A DNA stretch of 64,000 nucleotides from Methyloceanibacter caenitepidi (lineage in GTDB: Bacteria > Pseudomonadota > Alphaproteobacteria > Rhizobiales > Methyloligellaceae). The position numbers and the translations under genes were made by a program. Shown piece after piece: positions 59,557 to 64,000 of the stretch. Below the pieces are notes generated by a model that ran no database searches, had not been told where the DNA came from, and saw only the letters and a program-made list of their open reading frames with translations. Location: contig NZ_AP014648.1 in the NCBI RefSeq assembly GCF_000828475.1, forward strand, positions 1,488,001 to 1,552,000. Reading direction: 5' to 3'. How positions within the stretch are numbered: position 1 is the stretch's first letter; each line of letters starts with the position of its first letter.

Positions 59557-60504
59557 TCAAACAGTCCTGCAACCTGCGCGGCACTCATCCTCGAACGCAG
59601 CCTTGAGAGTTGACCACGCGAGCGCCGCAACCAGGGGCGAAACCCCGTTACCGGATGCGCGGGATCGCTCCATCCGGGAAGCCAGCCCATCACCCAGTCC
59701 GAAAAGGCAGGGTTGAAGGTCAGGTCTCCGATCGAGGATCTCGGTCCAAGCCGGCATGTCACATGGAGAGGGCGCGTAAAGCGGTATCTCTCGGGGCGCC
59801 GCTGCGCCGTACACCCTAAGCTCTTGGCGATCAGCCAGAAGGCGCTCCAGACCTTCGCGGCTTCCTTCAGGCCGATCTGGTTGCCCAGCTGCCCCGGATC
59901 GGACAGGAAGGCCAGGCGATTTGCGTCGATGCGCATGTCCGCCCTGTTGCCGCAGTTCTTGCAGGTCGGCGTGGGCCAGTATGAAGAGGCGACGCCTCTG
60001 GTGGCTCGCTCCAGCTTCATACGCCGAGAACAGGCCCGCTTTAACCGCAAAGCCCAAGCGTCGAAAGCCCTTGCCGACCTCGGCAAATCCCAAATCGAGA
60101 TGACCGTCGACGTTCTCGCAGAAGACCCACTCGGGCTCGACTTCGCCGATGATCCGTTCGATGTCCGGCCAGATGTGGCGCGGATCCTTTGCTCCTCGCT
60201 TTTGGCCGGCGACGGAGAACGGCTGGCATGGGTATCCGGCAGTGAGGATATCCACCTTGCCGCGCCACGGTCGGCCGTCAAAGGATCTAACGTCGTCCCA
60301 GACAGGCGCACGATCCAGGGCTTCGTCTTCCATCCGCGCCACGAGGGTGGCCGCGGCGAAGGCTTCTCGCTCGACAAAGCAATGAGTTCGATACCGGGGT
60401 TCCGCAATGTGGAGGCCGAGCTCCAGGCCTCCAAATCCAGCACACAGTGCAAGGCCGCCGAGCGCTCGTCCGCGCCCAACGCCTGTTCCGGAATGTAGAG
60501 CCAC
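59557..60504 (-). CDS. C5-cytosine DNA methyltransferase (Dcm type)
   Basis: A 315-residue m5C methyltransferase with all key motifs: I LCAGFGGLELG (about 20-30), IV GYPCQPFSVAG (catalytic C93), VI ENV (about 135), VIII ASHQRRRLFILA, and X SGNGVSPLVAALAW at the end. GTG 60504 is chosen because GAGGGG lies upstream and motif I follows at the usual distance. The frame remains open further upstream but is a shadow. No cognate restriction gene is present, so it probably protects phage DNA or modifies lysogen DNA. The target sequence is unknown. Confidence 0.9.
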   Translation of the reverse strand: MALHSGTGVGRGRALGGLALCAGFGGLELGLHIAEPRYRTHCFVEREAFAAATLVARMEDEALDRAPVWDDVRSFDGRPWRGKVDILTAGYPCQPFSVAGQKRGAKDPRHIWPDIERIIGEVEPEWVFCENVDGHLDLGFAEVGKGFRRLGFAVKAGLFSAYEAGASHQRRRLFILAHADLQELRQQGGHAHRRKSPGLPVRSGAAGQPDRPEGSREGLERLLADRQELRVYGAAAPREIPLYAPSPCDMPAWTEILDRRPDLQPCLFGLGDGLASRMERSRASGNGVSPLVAALAWSTLKAAFEDECRAGCRTV

Positions 60505-60566
60505 ACGCGTGCCCCTCCCTGTTGGTGGGGCTCCGATGGCCTCTGTCTCGATTGTCGTCTGTTCCT

Positions 60567-61355
60567 CTAGAGCCGCACCGCTTCGCGGCCCGTCTCCGCT
60601 TCCCATCGTGCAACGATCACGTCGCACCAGTGCGGCTCGAGCTCGAGCCCGTAACAGATGCGTCCCTCGCGCTCCGCCGCGATCAGCGTAGTGCCACTCC
60701 CGAGAAAGGGGTCGTACACCAGCTCGCCCGGGGCGCTGTTGTTGCGGATCGGCCGCGCCATCACCTCGATCGGCTTCTGTGCGCCGTGCCCCGACTTCGT
60801 CTCGGTCGGGTCTCGCTTCAGGGCGCCCGGCATGGCGAGGATCTGCCACACGGTCGTCTGCTTCCGGTCGCCACGCCAGTGGCCGGTCCGGCCCTTGCGG
60901 ACCGCGTAGTAGCAGGTCTCGTGCTGCCAGTGGTAATGCCCACGGCTTATGGCGAAGCGAGACTTCGCCCAAACGATCTGCGCTCGCAGCTGAAACCCAC
61001 TCTCGCGTAGAGACCGCGCGACGATGTCCGCCTGCAGGCCTCCATGCCAGACATAGGCCACGTCGCCCGGAAACAGGCGATACGCATCCGACCAGTCGAC
61101 CCGGTCGTCGCCGGCGATCTTACTGCGCGCGTCGCTGCGATTCACGAGACCCTGGCGCCAGCTGGGATCGTACTTCACCCCGTAGGGCGGATCCGTCGCC
61201 ATCAAGTGCGGCACGGAACCATCCAGCAGCCGTTCCACGTCGGCCGGCGACGTGGCGTCGCCGCACAGGAGGCGGTGGGGCCCCAGCTGCCAGAGCGTTC
61301 CGCGTCGCGTTCGTCGTGAGGCTGGATACACGTCGGCTGCCCTCCCTATGCGCAT
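60567..61355 (-). CDS. Beta-class site-specific DNA methyltransferase (N6-adenine/N4-cytosine)
   Basis: A 262-residue amino-methyltransferase with motif IV TDPPYGV (55-58) before motif I DPFLGSGTT (about 223-231) and RLLCGDAT as the preceding block, the beta-type order. DPPY favours N6-adenine. It begins next to the Com-like gene (19-base gap) and is followed after 62 bases by the C5 enzyme. No restriction enzyme accompanies it. Confidence 0.9.
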   Translation of the reverse strand: MRIGRAADVYPASRRTRRGTLWQLGPHRLLCGDATSPADVERLLDGSVPHLMATDPPYGVKYDPSWRQGLVNRSDARSKIAGDDRVDWSDAYRLFPGDVAYVWHGGLQADIVARSLRESGFQLRAQIVWAKSRFAISRGHYHWQHETCYYAVRKGRTGHWRGDRKQTTVWQILAMPGALKRDPTETKSGHGAQKPIEVMARPIRNNSAPGELVYDPFLGSGTTLIAAEREGRICYGLELEPHWCDVIVARWEAETGREAVRL

Positions 61356-61374
61356 GTCCGCGCAAGTTCGGGCT

Positions 61375-61572
61375 CTATCGGCCTCTCGGTGCTGAGGAGG
61401 CCGTGAAGCGGATCCGCGCGTCGTCTGGCGCGGTGTCGGGCTCTTCGGGCCTCAGGATGTTCAGATGGCCGCAACGGCGGCATTTGATCTCTAGCCGGCC
61501 CGAAAGGGCCTTTGCCGCCGCCTTGAACAGGAGGGCGGCGCATTTACCACAGCGAATGCTTTCCAATGACAC
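61375..61572 (-). CDS. Com-like zinc-finger translational regulator
   Basis: A 65-residue Com family protein: IRCGKCAALLFK ... LEIKCRRCGHLNILRP with Cys at 8, 11, 31 and 34 binding zinc. Mu Com binds the mom mRNA leader and switches on translation of the Mom DNA-modification protein. Here it lies directly before a DNA methyltransferase gene, so a like control of methylation is a reasonable inference. The frame starts at GTG 61572 with no clear ribosome site; the start could be a few codons later. The Pro/Asp-rich tail is normal. Confidence 0.82.
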   Translation of the reverse strand: MSLESIRCGKCAALLFKAAAKALSGRLEIKCRRCGHLNILRPEEPDTAPDDARIRFTASSAPRGR

Positions 61573-61720
61573 GGGGGACAGGCCTCGGCGAGCCTCGCCG
61601 CTGCCGCCCGAGAGGGCGGTGGCGGGAGAAGCGTTGTCCTGTCCTACGCTTGCCGGGTTCGATCTTGGCGGATGGTCCCGGCTCCGCAGCGGCTGAGCTG
61701 CGGCTCTCGTCTTCCCTTTG

Positions 61721-61755
61721 CCGCCCTATCGCCCTAGCGGGCTACTAGAGGGCGG
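61721..61755 (-). repeat. Structured intergenic element, copy d
   Basis: On the minus strand: CCGCCCT - CTAGTA - GCCC - GCTA - GGGC - GAT - AGGGCGG. The outer 7-bp stem and inner 4-bp stem are both perfect. It begins 10 bases after the stop of the gene at 61766. This is the most complete copy of the family seen at 61721-63949. Confidence 0.7.
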
Positions 61756-61765
61756 ATGTTCTGTA

Positions 61766-62059
61766 TCACGCGGCCTTTCGTTCCGCTCGCCGCGCCGCGC
61801 GACGCAACTGAGCGTCGTAGGCCGCCGCGATGTGGCGGGCGGCGAAGACGGGGAAGTCGCACGCCTCGAGCACGCCTTGAGCGTAGTCGATCCGCTTGCA
61901 GCCGTCCTTCAGCGTCGCCACGGCGACAAGGTCTCCGTGGTTCATGGTGTAGACCTCGAGGTCCACGCCAAAAACTACGCGCCGCGGTAGCCGGTCGCGA
62001 AGAGCGCACAAGGCTTCGATCTCGCGATGCGGATCTCGCCAGGCGTTGCGATGCGCCAT
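61766..62059 (-). CDS. Small prophage protein, unknown
   Basis: A 97-residue protein: basic start (AHRNAWRDPHREIEAL), strand-rich middle (RVVFGVDLEVYTMNHGDLVAVATLKDG), and a helical basic C-terminus (AAYDAQLRRAARRAERKAA). GGGGTGAGC precedes ATG 62059, 2 bases after the upstream stop. Unrecognised. Confidence 0.65.
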   Translation of the reverse strand: MAHRNAWRDPHREIEALCALRDRLPRRVVFGVDLEVYTMNHGDLVAVATLKDGCKRIDYAQGVLEACDFPVFAARHIAAAYDAQLRRAARRAERKAA

Positions 62060-62061
62060 GC

Positions 62062-62523
62062 TCACCCCATCGGGACGTTCAGGTCTTCCGGCGGTGCTGC
62101 CGGCGGGCCGAGCTCGGTGCCTTCGTGGCCGCAGGCTTTGCACTCCACGCCATACGCTGCGCGCCGGGGATCCGGGTGCATCTTCCGGTGCACGAACACT
62201 CGGGTAGAGCCGCAGGCGCGGCAATGCCGCGGCGGCCATTCCAGCCGCGGCATCTGGTCAGCGGCATGCACGCGCTCGATGCCGAGCCGCGCCAAGGCGA
62301 TCAGCGTGTGCGCGTTCTCGAGCAGCAGCTTCAGCGCGTCCCGGAGATGCGGGTCGCTGCCGGTCTCGATCGTGGCCCCTTCGGCGCTTTCCGCCTGAAC
62401 GAGGAGGTATTGGCCCGCGCTCTCGCGATACAGGGGGCGCCAGTCGTACGCGTAATGGTGGGCGTTCGTCTCCAGCCGCTCGAGGATCTCGAGCGCGGCG
62501 CTGTCGCTCACCTGGCGGGTCAT
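62062..62523 (-). CDS. Zinc-ribbon prophage protein, first gene after the leader terminator
   Basis: A 153-residue protein. The N-terminal two thirds is helical (ALEILERLETNAHHYAYD, LLLENAHTLIALARLGIERV) and the C-terminal part is a zinc ribbon: CRACGST ... VECKACGHEG with four Cys, resembling Lar-type restriction-alleviation or Com-type ribbons but without clear membership. GAGGGAC fixes ATG 62523. It is the most upstream gene of the long leftward block and lies 22 bases behind the terminator's T tract. Confidence 0.65.
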   Translation of the reverse strand: MTRQVSDSAALEILERLETNAHHYAYDWRPLYRESAGQYLLVQAESAEGATIETGSDPHLRDALKLLLENAHTLIALARLGIERVHAADQMPRLEWPPRHCRACGSTRVFVHRKMHPDPRRAAYGVECKACGHEGTELGPPAAPPEDLNVPMG

Positions 62524-62545
62524 CGGGTCCCTCGCGGGCGTGGAC

Positions 62546-62580
62546 AAAAAAAACCGCCCGAACCTCTTTGGTCCAAGCGG
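62546..62580 (-). terminator. Leader terminator at the head of the leftward operon
   Basis: Minus strand CCGCTTGGACC - AAAGA - GGTTCGGGCGG forms an 11-bp stem allowing G·U pairs, followed by eight T's (62553-62546). Only the ribosome site separates it from the first gene at 62523, so transcription into the block must pass it. Confidence 0.75.
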
Positions 62581-62607
62581 CCTAAATTTCTGCAATTATC
62601 GCTTGCT

Positions 62608-62634
62608 AGTGGCCTAAATTTAGGCCACTATAAT
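62608..62634. promoter_or_regulatory. Palindromic operator overlapping a rightward promoter
   Basis: A perfect 22-bp palindrome (half-site AGTGGCCTAAA, 62608-62618) directly abuts TATAAT at 62629-62634, a rightward -10 box with CTAGTG or TTGCTA as poor -35 candidates. GGCCTAAATTT occurs again at 62579-62589, 32 bases (about three turns) from the same core at 62611. A repressor bound here would block the promoter for the small ORF at 62689. Confidence 0.65.
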
Positions 62635-62688
62635 TATGCGCTGAGGGGGATGGATGGGCCATCCCCGGCGCAACGGAAGGAAAAGGCA

Positions 62689-62775
62689 ATGTCTACTTTC
62701 GAGACGATTAGCCTGATCCTTCAAGCTTCCCAAGTAGCGATTGGACTGGCCGGTCTGATCTACTTGGTGAAGTAA
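62689..62775 (+). CDS. 28-residue membrane peptide, holin-like toxin type
   Basis: MSTFETISLILQASQVAIGL then AGLIYLVK: a 28-residue peptide with one membrane helix. GGAAGGAAAAGG gives a strong ribosome site. The start FETISLI closely resembles the 'putative holin-like toxin' peptides of prophages and type I toxin-antitoxin loci. It is followed by a stable stem-loop (62780-62812) and preceded by the palindromic operator. Too short for standard gene tracks, and it could be a non-toxic leader; moderate confidence. Confidence 0.5.
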   Translation: MSTFETISLILQASQVAIGLAGLIYLVK

Positions 62776-62784
62776 GAAGGGGGC

Positions 62785-62809
62785 CGGGGGGCCCGCAAGG
62801 CTCCCCGGT
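62785..62809 (+). terminator. Stem-loop after the small peptide gene
   Basis: CCGGGGGGCC - CGCAA - GGCTCCCCGG forms a 10-bp stem with one G·T pair; the flanks GGGG/CCCC extend it. No T tract follows, so it may act as mRNA stabiliser, attenuator or weak terminator between the peptide and the HTH gene. Confidence 0.45.
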
Positions 62810-62836
62810 ACCCCTCTTACTATAGCGGAGTCTCTC

Positions 62837-63043
62837 ATGAACCGTAAATATATCAGCGCCGAAGATTTCGCCGCCTGGGTCGAGAACGTCGCCGGAAGCG
62901 ACCGCAAGGCCGCCGCGATGCTGTCATTGGCGCGGGACACGGTCGCCAAGTACCGCGACGAAGGCGCGCCGCTCTATATCGGCCTCGCCTGCGCCGCGCT
63001 CTATCACCGCCTCGATCCCTTTTCGGCTTCCGCCCTCAAATAG
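62837..63043 (+). CDS. Small HTH DNA-binding protein (Cro/XRE-like)
   Basis: A 68-residue protein: SAEDFAAWVENVAGSDRKAA-AMLSLARDTVAKYRDEGA-PLYIGLACAALYHRLDPF. The middle is a helix-turn-helix and the C-terminal 'PLYIgLACAALYHRLdP' is the ending often seen on phage Cro-type HTH proteins. It is likely the regulator acting on the palindrome nearby. GCGGAG precedes ATG 62837. Its stop codon TAG lies inside structured element e. Confidence 0.72.
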   Translation: MNRKYISAEDFAAWVENVAGSDRKAAAMLSLARDTVAKYRDEGAPLYIGLACAALYHRLDPFSASALK

Positions 63044-63063
63044 CGCGCTGGCGCGATAGGGCG
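63030..63063 (+). repeat. Structured intergenic element, copy e
   Basis: CCGCCCT - CAAATA - GCGC - GCTG - GCGC - GAT - AGGGCG. Outer stem 6 bp, inner stem GCGC/GCGC, both perfect. It overlaps the last codons and stop (63041-63043) of the HTH gene. Confidence 0.65.
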
Positions 63064-63064
63064 T

Positions 63065-63104
63065 CCAAAACTCCAAAACCCCCGGAGACGGGGATCTCCG
63101 GGGG
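63065..63104 (-). terminator. Leftward intrinsic terminator
   Basis: Perfect 10-bp stem CCCCCGGAGA / TCTCCGGGGG (63079-63088, 63095-63104), loop 6 bases; on the minus strand TTTTGGAGTTTTGG follows. It isolates the operator/HTH region from leftward transcription of the gene at 63347. Confidence 0.8.
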
Positions 63105-63233
63105 CCGTGGGGTGTCCAGTCGTGGGAAAGGATCGCAACCTCGAAAGGCCGGAACGTATCCGGTGGCTGAAATTCGTCCAGCTCACCATGACGAGGCGCA
63201 GATATACCCGAATAGCGTGAAAAATAGCCAGGA

Positions 63234-63254
63234 CACAATCTAGCACAATTTGTG
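63234..63254. promoter_or_regulatory. CACAAT repeat/inverted repeat, candidate operator
   Basis: CACAAT at 63234 and 63244 (10-bp step) and CACAA-T-TTGTG at 63244-63254. The one-turn spacing suggests a protein-binding site near a possible leftward promoter. Confidence 0.35.
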
Positions 63255-63274
63255 GCGGGGGGTTCTAATCCCCC

Positions 63275-63305
63275 ACGCGCTCAAGCACCCGCTAGGCGGT
63301 AGGAC
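63275..63305 (+). repeat. Structured intergenic element, degenerate copy a
   Basis: CGCGCT - CAAGCA - CCC - GCTA - GGC - GGT - AGGAC. The linker, loop and GGT are conserved but the outer arms no longer pair. It lies 38 bases from copy b in the same orientation, as a direct repeat. Confidence 0.5.
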
Positions 63306-63312
63306 AATCAAA

Positions 63313-63346
63313 CCGTCCTCAAGCAGGCCGCTATGCCGGTAGGACG
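63313..63346 (+). repeat. Structured intergenic element, copy b
   Basis: CCGTCCT - CAAGCA - GGCC - GCTA - TGCC - GGT - AGGACG. The outer stem has T-A where copies c, d and e have C-G, a compensated change; inner stem 3 of 4 pairs, also with changed bases on both sides. It abuts the stop codon of the leftward gene at 63347. Confidence 0.65.
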
Positions 63347-63859
63347 TCAAACAAACAGCCGGTCGATTTCTTTCCAATGGCGCGACAGGACCTGCGCGAC
63401 CGCGGATCTGTGCCAATTGCGCAAGGTCGCTTCGCTGCGGCCGTATTGATGCGTCAGGCGCCACCAGCTCACGCCATGAGCCCGGGCGATGATCAGCTTC
63501 ACGTCGCGCGGCCCGTTGGCGGACCTCCAGAGTTCGCTCAGCCAGGCCAGCACGTCGAGATACCGGCCGACGTCGCGCGGGGAGGGGCGGAAGCGCCGCA
63601 GCTTGCGCGTGGGCTCGCCTTTCGACGCCCGCAGCTGCGCCTCGAAGTCTGCCGCCGCGTCGAGCTCCTGCTTCGTGTAGACCGGCTCGGGAAGTCCGGA
63701 TCCCGGCGATCGCTGGAAGCGCCGCTCCTTGTCCGGCAGGGCGGCCAGCGTCAGCACCGACCGATCGATCAGGATCAGGCATTTCTTCTGGAGCTCGACC
63801 GTCTGGTCGAGGCCCAAGCCCGGCCGAGGTTTCAGCCCCGGAATCTCAGTAGCACCCAT
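63347..63859 (-). CDS. DUF6362-like HTH protein
   Basis: A 170-residue protein with a C-terminal helix-turn-helix (RAHGVSWWRLTHQYGRSEATLRNWHRSAVAQVLSRH) and a helical middle (VGRYLDVLAWLSELWRSANGPRDVKLIIA), the DUF6362 pattern found in alphaproteobacterial prophages. It probably binds DNA, perhaps as a late regulator; function unproven. AAAGGG fixes ATG 63859. It is transcribed leftward and ended by copy b and the terminator at 63065-63104. Confidence 0.7.
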   Translation of the reverse strand: MGATEIPGLKPRPGLGLDQTVELQKKCLILIDRSVLTLAALPDKERRFQRSPGSGLPEPVYTKQELDAAADFEAQLRASKGEPTRKLRRFRPSPRDVGRYLDVLAWLSELWRSANGPRDVKLIIARAHGVSWWRLTHQYGRSEATLRNWHRSAVAQVLSRHWKEIDRLFV

Positions 63860-63915
63860 GCCGGCCCTTTCCCAAGTGGCCGGCCTTCCGATGTCGTCCC
63901 GTCCCCCACACCCGA

Positions 63916-63949
63916 CCGCCCTCGAGCAGCCCGCTAGGGCGGTAGGGCA
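63916..63949 (+). repeat. Structured intergenic element, copy c
   Basis: CCGCCCT - CGAGCA - GCCC - GCTA - GGGC - GGT - AGGGC. Outer stem 5 bp, inner stem 4 bp perfect; an alternative 7-bp pairing CCGCCCT/AGGGCGG is also possible. It lies upstream of the gene at 63859, probably just after a leftward gene that is cut by the window edge. Confidence 0.6.
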
Positions 63950-64000
63950 GACAATAAACGCAGAAAACATAAGGCGTTAGCGTGACAGAGTCGAGAAGGC

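Larger units (their letters stand above)
63044..63346. other. Intergenic region, 303 bases, between HTH and DUF6362-like genes
   Basis: Holds element e's 3' arm, a leftward terminator (63065-63104), a site with CACAAT twice at 10-bp spacing and the inverted CACAA-T-TTGTG (63234-63254), and elements a and b. TTGTGC (minus, about 63249) and TATTTT 16 bases on could be a weak leftward promoter giving a short RNA ending at the terminator. No protein gene is supported. Confidence 0.5.

Noticed and set aside
59547..60506. A second 319-codon minus-strand frame over the C5 methyltransferase
   Set aside because: The true frame has all methyltransferase motifs; this one is frame-shifted by the same DNA and Arg/Ser-rich.
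61582..61705. GC-rich hairpins upstream of com (CCGCCC-GAGA-GGGCGG and CGCAGC-GGCTGA-GCTGCG) as further copies of the structured element
   Set aside because: They lack the linker CNANYA, the GCTR loop and the second stem, so I do not count them in the family.
63255..63280. GGGGG-TTCTAAT-CCCCC looks like a tRNA T arm
   Set aside because: No D arm, anticodon arm or matching acceptor is found upstream; taken alone it is just a hairpin.
33775..64000. Diversity-generating retroelement, expected because the head genes resemble phage BPP-1
   Set aside because: No reverse transcriptase motif, template repeat or variable fibre terminus is visible in the window; it could still lie beyond the right edge.

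Overview
The window is high-GC alphaproteobacterial DNA, most likely from the Hyphomicrobiales (Hyphomicrobium/Methyloceanibacter-like relatives). I infer this from the gene families (BcsS, a phasin, an Anbu locus, an Irr/ICE-type iron box) and from a tRNA-His with discriminator A73 and no encoded G-1, a known alphaproteobacterial trait. No species is assigned.

Bases 1-33.6 kb are host chromosome. In order they hold: a CsbD stress protein; a class III nucleotide cyclase; a transglutaminase; an outer-membrane MetA-like protein; a K+-channel-like protein with an altered filter; an SDR/DoxX fusion with a DUF2269 partner; an MMPL/RND exporter; a leftward trio (SMP-30 hydrolase, SGNH hydrolase, sorbosone-dehydrogenase-like lipoprotein); an AcrAB-type efflux pair; the compact Anbu operon (ATP-grasp, alpha-E, transglutaminase, Anbu, ChaA-like antiporter); BcsS; a PotD-like binding protein; an AsmA-like protein; a Fe3+ ABC uptake operon without its ATPase, behind a promoter with an ICE-like box; a PAS histidine kinase; and a phasin behind a promoter with a candidate PhaR operator.

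At 33517-33593 a tRNA-His is followed at once by a tyrosine integrase. From there to the right edge the DNA is a prophage whose far end is outside the window. Apart from the integrase side and one cargo gene, almost everything runs leftward as one late-gene block: regulatory/modification genes (60-63.9 kb), anti-defence-like and Ntn-hydrolase genes (58.8-59.5 kb), terminase, portal, scaffold, capsid, cement, adaptor, stabilisation/ejection proteins, tail fibres, lysis genes and a Gam-like protein. There is no tape measure, sheath or long-tail set, so I infer a podovirus with a BPP-1-like head module.

The most unusual material is at the right end. A small family of intergenic stem-loop elements (61721-63949) has two nested stems that covary between copies and sits at gene 3' ends. 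A 22-bp operator-like palindrome with a half-site 32 bp away lies next to an intrinsic terminator directly in front of the first late gene, suggesting regulated read-through. The same module encodes a Tad2-like DUF2829 protein translationally coupled to an HslV/proteasome-fold protein, a Com-like zinc finger beside two orphan DNA methyltransferases, and a 28-residue membrane peptide resembling holin-like toxins. A sulfotransferase and a sialidase-fold protein, converging tail to tail, are inserted between the fibre and adaptor genes.
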